DNA from: Benincasa hispida | Taxonomy: Eukaryota; Streptophyta; Magnoliopsida; Cucurbitales; Cucurbitaceae | Length of the DNA: 64,000 bases | Assembly (NCBI RefSeq): GCF_009727055.1 | Contig: NC_052349.1 | Location: forward strand, 44,207,375-44,271,374 | Reading direction: 5' to 3' | Shown: positions 36,157 to 48,039 of the stretch, piece by piece | Layout: each line of letters opens with the position of its first letter | How positions within the stretch are numbered: the first letter of the stretch is position 1 | Program-made: the position numbers and the translations under genes | Notes under the pieces: generated by a model | Database searches by the model: none | The model's input: only the letters and a program-made list of their open reading frames with translations | Told to the model about the DNA's origin: nothing

Positions 36157-36265
36157 TGATCTCATATCGTGATAATGTCAGTAGAAGGTCAGTTGACAGT
36201 TTTTTAAAAAATCGGGTCATTTGGCATTATGGGCCTAGATATTAGGTCTTTGGACCAAATTTTCC
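36157..36265 (-). repeat. MULE right terminal inverted repeat
   Basis: Complement of the left repeat at 24817-24925; ends ...CCAAATTTTCC at 36265, followed by the target duplication AAAAAAGAA. Confidence 0.88.
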
Positions 36266-36274
36266 AAAAAAGAA

Positions 36275-36899
36275 ACTATAGGTTATATGTTATAGTTGAT
36301 AAAACATCTAGTTTAATATATATATATTATATGATNNNNNCATGTATATATATATATATATAATTATTTATTAAAATAAATTAAGTTCTTTAATTTATTT
36401 TTTTAAAAATAATTAATGGGAGGGAGTTGTAAATCTCTTCCCCCTCTTTTCTCTCTATATCACGTAAGTGGAGGACTGCAGTTTTTCTTCTTCATCCTTC
36501 ATTCAGAGAATACAGAGGAGTGTGGTTAATATGATAGAAAGGTTCTGTAAAAAGTGGATTTTCCTCTTCTTCTCCTATCTCTTCTCTCAATCCCTTCCCT
36601 CTAAAAATCCAAAATAGTTAGAGTCCATAACTTCTGAGTTCTCAGCCTGAGAATACAGAGAAAATTTTGTGTTGGTGTTCTTTAGTTTGAGGGATTCATT
36701 TGAAGAATCATTCTACAAAGGTAAGGGTTTTGAATCCAATTTATTCTTCTGTATTTTGTTATATGCGTGCTGAATTTTTTTTTTTCCTTATTTAAATGCA
36801 TATCTTTGATCTTCCTCTATAAAATTCTGTTATGTGAAAATTTTGGAAAATGAGAAGATCCATGTTTTTCCGCTTAAGAACCTTAACCAGGTTCCTACA
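36275..36899 (+). mobile_element. Copia element B, 5' LTR, right piece
   Basis: Resumes with 'actataggttatatgttat', as in the 3' LTR near 44730-44745. It continues through 'gagaatacagag' and 'aaggtaagggtttt' to the terminus CCTACA at 36899. It contains a 5-N gap at 36336-36340 in a (TA)n context. Confidence 0.82.
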
Positions 36900-36901
36900 A
36901 T

Positions 36902-36915
36902 TGGTATCAGAGCCA
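36902..36915 (+). other. Primer-binding site of copia element B
   Basis: TGGTATCAGAGCCA, a perfect plant initiator-tRNA-Met PBS, starts two bases after the LTR end, with the same spacing as in element A. Confidence 0.92.
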
Positions 36916-39360
36916 TTGGTTTTGATCCCAATTTTTCCTAATTTTCACAATGTTTTTACAGTGTTGGTGGGTAAATCATTCTGTTTATTCATGATGAACT
37001 CTATGTTGAATGGTTCGCATTAATGGATGTTTTTGGGACTGGGCATATAGATTCTTCACTTTATTTACGAAATTATTTTGTAAGGGCCCATGTTTTGGGC
37101 ATTAATTTTGTGATAGAGCTTGTATTATTTGTTGTTAAGTCGTTCATGGTGGTTCCTGTCTGGATTCTATAGAAAACGAGGCAAAAAACGATTGAATTTC
37201 GAAGCAGTTTGAAACTGTACAGTGGGCGACTGTACAGTAGCATCATGATGTTGTGCCCTAGCGTCACGACGCTACGATGCAGCAAACGAAGGAAAACTTC
37301 GTAATGTCGCGACGCTAGGGCATGGCGTCACGACACTCCAAGATGGAATTTTCATGCGGTTCAGCTTCGGTTAGCACGTAGTTCGAGGTCTGCTGGTCCA
37401 GTTCGATTCGTAGGTTCTCTAGTTTGCCGGTTTTGGGTTCATCTGGATCAGTTCTTCCTCTGGTTCGAATGGGTCAAGGCCTAGTTCACCTGCTTTAAAC
37501 CGAATGAATATTATTTTGTAATAGTTAGATTTAAATTTCCTTTTAGGTGTCCAATCTCGGTCCATTAATTGCTTTTATATTATACATGATGTATGATTTA
37601 ATTTTATTATTATATGTAATAAATGTATGTTATATAGTATAAAATCACACCATATGTTATGCATTTAATATCATGCATCATTTATATTATAAGTGTTATA
37701 ATATATGTATATGCATGATTAAATTAATATAGCATGTTCATGCATCATATAGCATAAATGTTATAATATATGCATGCATGCATTAATAGCAAATCCATGC
37801 ATCATTTATATTATAAGTGTTATAATATATGTATATGCATGATTAAATTAATATAGCATGTTCATGCATCATATAGCATAAATGTTATAATATATGCATG
37901 CATGCATTAATAGCAAATCCATGCATCATTTATATTATAATTGTTATAATATATGGTTCAATGAATGTATGGATGTATGCTATAGTATGTTTCATTACCT
38001 TATTATATAAATGTTATATATGTTAATAATGAAATGAAATTGCATGAAACATGAAACCACCTTAGATAATTTATAAATGTTATAATTTACTAAAGTATGT
38101 CAAAGCATGTAATGTATGGTTTTAATTTATTAGCATGTAATGTATGGTTTTAATTTATTTCAGTTATTTATAATTGTTATAACAAAATAAAATTAGAAAT
38201 TAAAATCAATAATTCAGAATTGCATGCAAACATTTGGTTATAATCATCTTTTAAAATTGTTTTAAAACTTGATTCAGATAGACCTAAGATCACATTTCTA
38301 ATGAGATTATAAATTTAATTTTAATCTTTTAATCGATTTAATAGGATTAAATTGATTCTTAATAAAAGATTGACTTTGTAATAAATGTATCTACAAGGAA
38401 CCTTTTGTCTAAAGCTAGTTCTGTTTAGGTTGGGGTATTTAAGTTGACGGAAATGTAACACCCCTACCTGGGAACTTACCTAAGGTGAATTAGATAGATT
38501 TGTTACAAACATGCAAGTTTGATTAAATTTTGTTAAAGAGTTTAACATACCTTAATCAAAATTGTTTAGCTATCTAAAGCAAGTGTTGTTTTTGGGCAAA
38601 TTAAACAATCACTTAGTTAAAATCGGTAGCTGGATTTTCCTAAGTTAATTAACTCTAGGTAAAACACTCAGTGTGAGGAAAATGAGGTATATGATACTTC
38701 TTTTTTTTTCTTCACTTTCTCACTTAAAATTCACCAAGAGATCTAACTTGGCCTCGAGGCACCTTGAGTGTCCCCCTACAAATGGCATTTGTATAGATCA
38801 ATATCAAGGTGAATGGAAAGAGTTTTATTGTAAGTGGGAGTGGGACGTGTGACAATACATCCCTCGGTCTTCCTCATTAGTTTGAAGTAATGTTTCGTAC
38901 ATGGCCTCGTGAAACCTTGAGTGTCCCCCTATAGGATGGCATTTTTGCATAATGCTTTATTAAAACTCCAGCAATGGATAGAGTTATTTTAGTTTCAAGT
39001 CCCAATCGATTTTTTCCAACAGTTGGCTTATTGGGGTGGAACTCTAGGACCTAAATGAGGGGTTACATTTACAAAAACTACTAAGTGAGTTTAACAAATT
39101 CTAAACCAAACAATGATGAATAATACTCACAGTAACAAGGAATTGTTCTGTCTATTAATTGAGATTGTCTCATTTCAGTGAAGGAGCACCTGATCACCCA
39201 AAGGTGACTTTTTTCCTATCGCACTTGAACATCATTGCAAAATAGATGTCACTTAGGGTACATTAGATTATTTTGATAAAAAATTGATTGGTTGTCTTGA
39301 TGGTTCAATGCAATTAGACTAATTACAAATAGTTTATATGTTTTCAGCAATCTTTTCAAT
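36916..39360 (+). mobile_element. Long non-coding leader of copia element B
   Basis: About 2.4 kb between the PBS and the first gag ATG, with no coding potential that I trust. It holds a GGTTC/GGTCC-rich tract (37370-37490), a 124-bp tandem repeat (37671-37955) and further 'gttataat' repeats. Two similar paragraphs at about 38750 and 38900 both contain 'ccttgagtgtccccctata' or 'ctacaaatggcattt' wording. Confidence 0.6.
37671..37955. repeat. 124-bp tandem repeat, 2.3 copies
   Basis: 'atgcatcatttatattataa' recurs with a period of 124 bp (about 37673, 37797 and 37921). Units are nearly identical, ending 'gcatgcatgcattaatagc'. A/T-rich and non-coding. Confidence 0.93.
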
Positions 39361-40485
39361 ATGGATTCCACTACCTTAAATTTACTCGCCACTGACAAAT
39401 TAACGAGCGAAAATTACACTTCTTGAGAAAACATGATTAACACAATCCTAATCATCGATGACCTTCATTTTGTCCTAATGGAGGACTGTCCTCCCAGTCT
39501 AGCTCTTAATGCTGCTCGAAATGTTCGAGAAGCATACGAGCGATGGACACAGGCAAATGAGAAGGCTCGAGCGTACATTTTGGCAAGATTTTTTGAAGTC
39601 TTGGCCAAAAAGCATGAACCCATACTCACAACCCATGAGATTATGGAGTCCTTGAAGGGAATGTTCCACCACACAACTCAAGCACAATGCTCTCATACAC
39701 ATCTTCAATGGCCAAATGCAAGAAAGGGAATCTATTTGAGAACATATTCTCAATAGGATGGTCCACTTCAACGTGGTGGAGAGGAATAATTCCATCATTG
39801 ATGAGGTCAGTCAAGTTAGCTTCATTCTGGAATCTTTACCTGAAAGTTTCCTACAGATCCGTAGCAATGTTGTTATGAACAGGATTGACTACAACCTGAT
39901 CACCTTGCTTAATGAGCTACAGAACTTCCAGTCCTTGATGAAAACCAAGGAACAGAAAGGCCAACCCACCAGTTGCTACCTAAAAGGGCAAGAAAGTCAA
40001 TGTTGCAAAGGGAATCTGTTTTCATTGCAACCAGGAGGGACATTGGAAGAGAAATTGTTCCAAATACTTTGCGGAAAAGAAGAATGTCAAGCAAGGTGAA
40101 TATGATTTGCTTGTTTTGGAAACCTGTTTGGTGAAGAATGATCATTCGGCCTAGATAATTGATTCGAACGCCTGTAACCACTTTTGCTCTTCATTTCAAG
40201 GAATGGCGGAAACTGGAAACTGGGGAGATGATGATATGGGTTGGAGTTATGCACATCGTCTCAGCTGTAGCAGTGGAGGTCTCCAGTTAAATTTACAAAA
40301 TAGATATATTTTGTTAGAAAATGTATATGTAGTTCCTGATTTGAAGAGGAACTTAATTTCTGTAAATTGATTACTTGAACAATTATATTCTACAAACTTC
40401 TTTGTAAATAAAGTATGTATTTCTAATAATGGTGTCAATACTTGTTCGACTAAACTGGAAAATGGGTTAGTGCATAGATTATGAA
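39361..40485 (+). pseudogene. Copia gag-protease, copy 1 (element B)
   Basis: ATG at 39361 opens the copia gag (UBN2/DUF4219 type): MDSTTLNLLATDKL, then HFVLMEDCPP, ARNVREAYERW, ARAYILARF and a long helical part to LNELQNFQSL. An intact CCHC zinc knuckle follows (CFHCNQEGHWKRNC, about 40018-40057). The protease motif DSGA appears as IIDSNAC (about 40158). Gag packages the element RNA and the protease matures the polyprotein. Stops at 39424-39426 (TGA, replacing Trp22) and 40152-40154 (TAG, before IIDS), plus frame changes near 39700, make it dead. It ends near 40485, where gag starts again. Confidence 0.85.
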
Positions 40486-40520
40486 TATAAATAATTTTTA
40501 TTATTTCACATTTATTAATC

Positions 40521-41763
40521 ATGACTTCTGTGATTTTAAATTTTCTCGCTATCGACAAACTTATGAACGAAAATTATACAACCTAGAAAAACATAATCAA
40601 CACGGTTTTAATCATCGATGACCTCCATTTTTTCCTTATGGAGGATTGTCCTCCTATTCCTACTCCAAATGCTGCTCGAAATGTTCAAGAAGCATACGAA
40701 TGTTGGACACGGGCAAAAAAGAAGGCCCGGACATATATTTTAGCAAGCCTTTCAGAAGTATTGGCCAAGAAGCATGAGTCCATAATTACTGCCTGTCAGA
40801 TCATGGAGCCCTTACGGGGGATGTTCGGACAACTGTCCGCACAATTCTGGCACGACTCTCTAAAACACATCTTCAATGCCTATATGCAAGAAGGGGTCTG
40901 GAACATGTTCTTAATATGATGGTCCACTTCACCATGGCAGAGATGAATGAGTCTGTCATTGATGAAACCAGTCAGGTTTGCTTCATTTTGGAATATTTAC
41001 CATAAAGTTTCCTATAGTTCCGTAATAATATTGTTATGAACATAATTTTACAACCTGACCACCTTGCTCAATGAGCTTCAGGCTTTTCAATCCTTGATGA
41101 AAAGCAAGGAAAAAAGGGAGAGGCAAATATTGCTTCTTCCTCAAAGAAGTTCTATAGAGGATCGTCCTCTGGAACTAAGTATGTGCCTTCTTCTTCCAGC
41201 GCCAAAAAGTGAAAGAACAAGAAAGATGGAAAGGGGAAAGCTAACCCACCAGCTGCTGTCCAGAAGGGCAGAAAGGTCAAGGCTGCAAATGGAATATTTT
41301 TCCATTAAAACCACGAGGGACATTGGAAGAGGAATTGTCCCAAGGTAAAAAAGAAGAAGGCCAAGCAAGTTAAATATGATTTACTTGTATTAGAGACCTG
41401 TTTAGTGGATAATGATGATTCTGCCTAGATAATTGATTCAGGTGCCACTAACCATGTTTGTTCTTCATTTCAGGGAATTCGTTCCTGGCAACAACTAAGG
41501 CTGAGGAGATGTCAATGCATGTTGGAACTGGGCATGTTGTCTCAGCTATAGCAGTGGGAGGGCTTAGACCCTGCTTACAGAAATTTTATATTTTATTAGA
41601 TAATGTATATATGGTTCTAGGTTTGAAAAGGAACTTGATTTCTGTAAAATACCTTCTTGAACAACATTATTCTCTTAATTCCCAAATAAATAAAGTGTTT
41701 ATTTACAAGAATAGAGAATTGATTTGTTGTGCTAATATTGAAGATAATTTATATATGCTATGA
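40521..41763 (+). pseudogene. Copia gag-protease, copy 2 (element B)
   Basis: ATG at 40521, exactly 1160 bp after copy 1, repeats the same domain order: gag with ARNVQEAYECW and ARTYILASLSEV, then LNELQAFQSLMK. The zinc knuckle is damaged (FH-stop-NHEGHWKRNC, about 41296-41335). The protease motif IIDSGATNHVCSSFQG is well preserved (about 41429-41474), and LKRNLISVKYLLEQ follows. The codon for Trp22 is TAG (40584-40586), while copy 1 has TGA. The copies are clearly diverged, so this is an old tandem duplication and not an assembly error. Downstream sequence continues into integrase. Confidence 0.84.
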
Positions 41764-43960
41764 CATTGAGCAAATAAAGCCCTCCTTAACACTGAAATGT
41801 TTAAAACTGCGGTAACTCAGAATAAAATACTTAAAATTTATCCTAAAGAAAATGCTTGTCTTAGGCACCTAAGATTAAGACATCAATCTTAATGGGATTG
41901 AGAGATTGGTTAAGAATGGTCTTCTAAGCGAGTTAGAAGAAAATTCTTTACATATGTGTGAGTCATGCCTTGAAGGCAAAAATGACTAAAAGGTCTTTTA
42001 CTGGGAAAGGTCATAGAGTAGAAGAACTCTTAGAGCTTGTACATTCAGATCTCTGTGGTCTAATGAATGTTTAAACAAGAGGAGAGTTTGAATATTTCGT
42101 CACTTTCAGTGATGATTATTCAAGATATGGGATTGTTTATTTAAGGCAATAGAAGTATGAAGCTTTTGAAAAGTTGAATTTAAGGCTGAAGTTGAAAATG
42201 CATTAAGCAAAATGATTAAAAAATTTTGATCTAATCGAGGTGGAGAGTTTTTGGATCATATATTCAAGAACTATTTGATAGAACATGAAATTGTATCCTA
42301 AATATCAACACCTGGTACACCTCAGCAGAATGGCATATCAGAAAGGACAAATTGAATCATGTTGGACATGGTTCGATCTATGATGAGTTATGCATCCCTA
42401 CTAGACTCATTTTGGGGTTATGTAGTACAGACTGTAACATATATTTTGAATTGTGTTCCATCCAAAAGTTTTACCAGAACACCTTTAAAATTATGGAATG
42501 GTCGTAAAGACAGTTTACGCCATTTTGGGATCTGTGGTTACCCAGTATACGTGCTTGAGGCGAATCCTAAGAAACTGGAACCTCGTTCAAAATTGTGCCT
42601 ATTTGTAGGCTACCCTAAAGGAACGAGAGGTAGTTACTTTTACGATCCTAAAGAAAATAAAGTGTTTTTATCGACAACGTTACATTTCTAGAGGAATACC
42701 ACATTAGGGAGTACAACCCCCGCAATAAAATTGCATTGAATGAACTTTCCAAGGAAACTGTTGAACCTTCAACAAAAGTTATTGAAGAACCCAACACCTC
42801 AACAAGAGTTGTTGAAATTGGTTCATCTAGTAGGTCATGTCCACCTCAAGTGTTGAGGGAACCTCGACATAGTGAGGGGGTTGTGAACCCGCCTTTACAT
42901 TACATGGGTTTAACAAAAATCCTAGCTATGGTAGCTGATGGAGATGTTGAGAATCCATTGACTTACAAGAAGGCAATGTAGGATGTTGAAAAATATGAGT
43001 GTATTAAAGTTATGGAATGATGTAGGTCTATTTGACTGAAATTAAGAATTGGCTAGCGACCCAATTCCAAATGAAATATTTCGGAGAGACACAGTTTGTT
43101 CTGGGCATTTAGATCTTTAGAGATCAAAAGAACAAAACGTTAGCTCTATCTCATGCATCGTATATTGACAAAATGCTTGTCAAGTTTTTGATGCATAACT
43201 CCAAGAGGGGTTTATTACCTTTCAGGCATGGAGTCATATTGTCTAAGAAAGAGTATCCTAAGACACCTCAAGAAGTTGACGAAATGAGACAGAACCACTA
43301 TGCATCGGCTGTTGGCGCCTGATGTATGCGATGTTATGTACTAGACCTGACATCTACTATGTAGTAGAGATAGTCAGTAGATATCAGTTTAATCCAGGAT
43401 ATGATCATTGGACCGTTGTTAAGAACATCCTCAAGTATCTCCGGAGAATGAGGGACTACATGCTCGTATATGGTTCTAAGGATTTGACTCTTACAGGATA
43501 CACGGACTTTGATTTCCAAACTAATAAGGATTCTAGGAAATCCACATTAATATCAGTGCACTCTTAACGAAGGGGCAGTAGTCTAGAGAAGCACTAAGTA
43601 GGGGTGCATTGCTAACTCCACCATGAAGGCTGAGTACCTAGTGGCTTGTGATGCTACTAAGGAAGCTGTGTGGCTCAGGAAATTCCTGACTGATCTGGAA
43701 GTGGTTCCAGACATGTCAAAGCTCATCACCCTTTATTGTGATAATAGTGGTGTTGCGGCTAATTCCCGAGAGCCTCGAAGTCACAAACACGAAAAGCATA
43801 TAGAGTGAAAGTATCATCTCATCGGATAGATTGTGCATCGAGGGGACGTGTTCGTCATGCAGATAGCTTCAGAGCACAACATTTCTAATCTATTTATAAA
43901 GGTCCTCACAGCTAAGATGTTTGAGGGTCACCTATAGAGTATGGGTCTACGGGCCTAGCA
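41764..43960 (+). pseudogene. Copia pol remnant: integrase, truncated RT, RNase H (element B)
   Basis: In order: GAG-pre-integrase sequence (NGIERLVKNG type, about 41890), integrase core (LELVHSDLCG about 42030, VTFSDDYSRYG about 42100, the NGISERTN motif about 42335), and a well-kept C-terminal integrase frame (42359-42691). Next is the linker PPLHYMG (about 42890). Reverse transcriptase stops soon after LTYKKAM (about 42978) and resumes only at the RT C-terminal part (IKNWLATQFQMKYFGE, about 43040), so the palm with the catalytic Tyr-Val-Asp-Asp box is missing. RNase H pieces follow (YTDFDF about 43500, MKAEYLVACDATKEAVWL 43623 on, LYCDNSG, HKHEKHIE), ending near 43960. Several frames and stops are broken. 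Confidence 0.83.
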
Positions 43961-43971
43961 ACATTTAGTTT

Positions 43972-43986
43972 AGGGCAAGTGGGAAA
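43972..43986 (+). other. Polypurine-tract-like site of element B
   Basis: AGGGCAAGTGGGAAA follows the RNase H end, the usual copia PPT wording. Normally the 3' LTR starts a few bases later; here about 50 bp intervene before TGTTGGG at 44037. Confidence 0.55.
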
Positions 43987-44036
43987 TCGACAAGAAGTTT
44001 ACTGATTATGAGATAAGGTATACGGTTCTAGAAAAA

Positions 44037-45381
44037 TGTTGGGCGCGTTTTATACCCTAGTTATAAAACGTGCTTAGGGTAAATGAATGATTCTGGGGCT
44101 TGAACAATGTGGCGCCACATCCTCTCCTAGCCCGAGAAGGGTTTAGTCATAGTTGAACTATGATTTATTGTTTATTAAAGGGATCAGTGACATTTGAGAA
44201 GTTGGATGTAACTATAGGGGCAAAACGATAATTTTGGCCTAGCTTTATTTACGAGTAATTTGTGAAGGGTCATCGCACTATTGACTGGTTATATCTAATG
44301 GACATAAAAATATATCTGTAGTGCGAAGAGTGCAACAATCATTCTTTAGTGAAGTGCCTGACAGTTAATGAATATTGAGTAATTTAATTAAAGGAGTTTA
44401 ATTAATTATTCAAGCACCATTGGAGCTTCAATCTACAGGTCCTGAGATCCCCTCTGTAGCTCAATAGGGATTAAATGAGAATCATTTTAGATTAATTTGA
44501 ATTGTTCAAATTAATTGAGAGAATTAATTATATGTGATATAATTAATTTAATTTAATTATATATGATACAATTACTATAATGTACTTGATACATTATATT
44601 ATAAAGTTTATTTGAGAGGAAATAAATATTTGAATATGATTCAAATATTAATTATGTGAATTGAATTCATATAATTAAATTTAATATAAATATGATTTAT
44701 ATTAAATATCTATGTTGAGAGAATTAAAACTATAGGTTATATTGTATGTATTACAATATTAAACCATAGGTTATATATTATATATGATATAACATATAGT
44801 TATATGCATATATATATACATATAATAAGTTGGTTATTATATGTATATATATAAATCAAAATTAAATTTATTTAATTTTTATTTTTTGAAATTAATAGAG
44901 AAAAATAACTTCTCAACCCTACTCTCTCACAACCACATACTATGTGGGTGGTTGGAAAATTTGGATCTTTTTCTTTTTCGTTTGACAGATAAAGAATACA
45001 GAACTGTTCTGAGATTTCTCTTCCCAATCTCAGTTCTCCTCTCAATTCCCCCCTTCTTCTAAAAAATCAAGAGTCCACAAACTCCTTGGATTCTCATCCT
45101 AGAGAATATAGGAGGATCTAAGTGGTGGTGGCCATTTGGAGATCATTATGTTCTTGACGTTTTTGGAGAAGGATTTTTTGAAGAAGTGTTCTTTAAAGGT
45201 AAGGGTTTTCCTAAAACCCTAATTCTTTTTTTCTCTTTCACTTAATTTTATTTTATCATATTATATTTCTGTGATTAAATGCATAATGTTCTGTTCGCTT
45301 CTGTAAAATTCTTGATTCTGTAAAAATTAGAATTTGGGTCCAATCCTTATTTTCACTCAAGGACCTTCATTGGATCCTTCA
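44037..45381 (+). mobile_element. Copia element B, 3' LTR
   Basis: Starts TGTTGGGCGCGTTTTATACCC and ends ATTGGATCCTTCA. It shares the LTR wording of the 5' LTR pieces. It is 1345 bp instead of about 2.1 kb because a 5' segment is missing: text jumps from 'acgtgctt' to 'tgattctggggcttgaac'. It also lacks the CGATCG array of the other LTRs. The 73-codon frame at 44841 is a chance ORF in LTR sequence. Confidence 0.85.
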
Positions 45382-45559
45382 GCTCCAAACTCGGGACTAC
45401 ATCCAGTCTTTTGCAACTGCATGTTCTACTATGATGAGGATTACAAAGAAACCCTCAAACTCACGCTACAAATCTCTCCCTAAATAGCTCAACACGAACT
45501 ATTTGAATCCAAGTACCACAAACCCGATAACTTGAAATAAGAAATAAGAGAAAGGGGTA
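45382..45559. other. Unassigned segment 3' of element B
   Basis: Moderately complex sequence with no ORF or motif I can place; it may be flanking host DNA. Confidence 0.35.
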
Positions 45560-45785
45560 GTTGCAAATATAAAAATCAGACCCAAAGTATTAATAATTAT
45601 AGCATAATGTAAAAAAATTTACAAATATGACAAATTTTAGATAGCTTATCAGTAATAAATTGTATCGCTAGTAGAAGTCTACTAGTGATAAACTATATTG
45701 TTGGTAGGAGTCTATCGCTGATAGACTTAGCTATATTTGCAATTTTGTTAAAATGATGTTATACACTTTATTATTATCCCTAAAA
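45560..45785. repeat. GATAGA/TCTATC palindromic repeat, copy 3
   Basis: Contains 'gtatcgctagtagaagtc', 'tactagtgataaac' and 'gtctatcgctgatagac'. The outer parts 'acaaatatgacaaatttt' and 'agctatatttgcaatttt' are inverse to each other. Confidence 0.6.
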
Positions 45786-46027
45786 ATGCTACCCATTATA
45801 ATTACCTTATTTGTTTTCATTTTTCTAAATTATCATATCCTTGTTTCCTTTTTACACGTTTCATACTGTGGGTGAGTCTCAAACATGGTTCTACTGTTAC
45901 TTTAGGTAGTGAGGCCAAATTGATTGGTGAAAAGACAAAGCTGAATGAGTTAGGAATTCTACCATTTTTATGATCAATCCAAGTCGTTTTTCTTGCCACC
46001 ATTCTATCGAGAAATCTCAAAATATTA

Positions 46028-46190
46028 GAAGTCCAAATGTATTATTAAAAGAAATTAAACTTTTTGTTTTAGTCTCGGTATCGATCGGATGCATGAAAAT
46101 CAGCTACTAAAACAATCGACTAAAAGTTGATGCTATGAAAGATTAAAAAAAAAAAAAAAAAAGTTTTAAATGCTATTTTTAATAATTACC
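46028..46190. repeat. Dispersed repeat, second of a pair with 12085-12240
   Basis: Same word order as the partner: 'ttattaaaagaaattaaac', a 'gatgca' word, 'acaatcgactaaaag' and 'ctatgaaagatt'. Diverged but collinear. Confidence 0.5.
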
Positions 46191-46715
46191 CAATTATAAT
46201 TTGATTCTCAATACATATGATACTAACGTCGAAAACAAAAGGGAAGAGGAGAAAAATCGAAGAATATCATTTTAAATGAAAATAATAACGTTATAATAAA
46301 TGTATATACAAAACGCGGACTTATATTTTTATTGTGTAATAATTTTATTATATAAATAGTAAATGTCCTACCATGATTAACATAAATAAATAAAGAATAT
46401 CAGAATTTACGACATAAAAGGGAAAGAGTAAATTAGAGAAAACCAAATTAATGGGAAAATACTTTTTTTAAGTAAGTTATGGGTCTGATCTCGAAATATT
46501 ATATTTTTAATCTTTAAATAAATTTTGAATTTAGTTTTAATTTACTGGGTTAAAAATGACAAATAACAATGAGTTAATATCAGTGTAAAAGCGAGAAATA
46601 TCAATAAAATAGACATTTATGAAAATTGGTGTTTTATTTCAGTAAAATTTGATTGAATTTTGAATTCAAGTGCCTGCCATTAACCACCAGAGCATGTGGC
46701 AACTAATCATTTTAA

Positions 46716-46850
46716 TGGGCTCAAAAGAGATAGGCCCATTTTGCAAATGGGCTTAAATGGGATGGCCTCGTTTAACAGCTGGACTTAAAGGTATGGGCTG
46801 AAAGGGATAGGCCTCGTTGAACACCTGGGCTTAATGGACCAATCTGACCA
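46716..46850. repeat. Degenerate TGGGCTTAAA tandem repeat
   Basis: Three to four imperfect units of about 30-36 bp built on 'gggcttaaatgggatggcctcgtt' wording ('gggctcaaaagagataggcc', 'ggacttaaaggtatgggctg', 'gggataggcctcgttgaaca'). It contains several TGGGCY words, which elsewhere act as TCP-bound site II elements. There is no gene next to it. Confidence 0.55.
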
Positions 46851-48039
46851 AGTTGTTTGTTGGGTCGACTGGATAAATTGCCGAATAACAAAACTATTTT
46901 AGTTTAAAAAAATGGTCAAAAAAAATTTAAATCTATTATTTTTAAAATCTACAAATAAATCTAATAATATATTTTTAAAAAAATGTAATAAACTAAAAAT
47001 AATATCTAATAAAATCTAAACTACCCAGACAAAAACCTAATAGAACACAAAGATTAGTTTAACCAACAAAAAATAATAACATTTTACGAAAAAAAAATAT
47101 GCATCGAAGATAGCGATTAATTCTCCATCAAACTTTTAAATCACATCTTATGCCTTATCTTTTCTTTAAAAAACAAATATCTTATACTAAAAAAATATAA
47201 GTTGCAATCTCAAATTGAGCCGTGCAAATATTAAAATATTTGTTTTAGTTACGCAAATACAATGTATAGAAAAAAGAAATCACAGCAAAAATCTTAGTTG
47301 AATTATGGAAATACACCATACTTAGAAAATGATGGGGTTAGGGTGTAAACAAAAGAGAGCCGCCCAAGAGAAAACAAAGTATACATACATTCTACAATCT
47401 ACAATCTACAATCTACATGCCTTGTTTACTAGAGAAAATTTTTCACTCGGATTCGGTTCAGAGGTGACTGAATTGGGAGGACAAAATTGGAAAAGTAGAT
47501 AGAGAGATGGGCCCTTCACATCACGTTTCTTTTTCCATAAATCAAACAATTAAAAAATTGACCATTTTTCTAATTGAGTGTTTCGTTTTGGTCATCCTAT
47601 GCAATTTCTTCTTTGATTTTTGAAAATTTAGAGTGTATTTAGGAAGTTGTACTCTATAATAAGTTTTAAAGTTCTATTTGCAAGTACAATAAAATATTAA
47701 GTTTCATCAAATATATAGTAATGCTCGTTCTTTTCTCTAACCCCAAAATGCCCTCAGGAGTATTTTTAGTTACTTAAAAACTAATCTTCAGATGCCATAT
47801 TTGAATCCTAAAAACGTATATTTGTTGAATTTTTGGCTCATAAATTTTGAATTCACTCTACTTTTCAAACTTTCAACATACACAACCCTCTACAAATTGC
47901 GATTTCATTCTTGTTGGTTCAAATGTGTTGTCCGAGATAACTATGATCTTCTTATTTGTAGTCACAAATTACTCAGCATAAATGGTTAAGTACACTTCAG
48001 GACTCAGGGGAGGCTATATGCTCAAGACTTGAAAACTCT
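46851..48039. other. Intergenic DNA
   Basis: AT-rich, with a triplicated 'ctacaat' at about 47393-47412. The 65-codon frame at 47792 has no motif. Nothing else is supported. Confidence 0.45.

Larger units (their letters stand above)
24817..36265. mobile_element. 11.4-kb Mutator-like element (MULE) carrying mudrA and Ulp1 genes
   Basis: The left end reads GGAAAATTGGGCC and the complement of the right end GGAAAATTTGGTCC. Terminal inverted repeats run for about 109 bp (24817-24925 and 36157-36265) and share blocks such as 'ataatgccaaatgaccc' and 'aaaaaactgtcaa'. The element is flanked by 9-bp direct repeats AGAAAAGAA (24808-24816) and AAAAAAGAA (36266-36274), one mismatch, the size expected of MULEs. 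Outside these the copia LTR reads on continuously. Inside are a DUF1985-Ulp1 pseudogene (+), a MULE transposase pseudogene (-) and three nested insertions. Ulp1-carrying MULEs are known from Arabidopsis, rice and melon. Confidence 0.9.
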
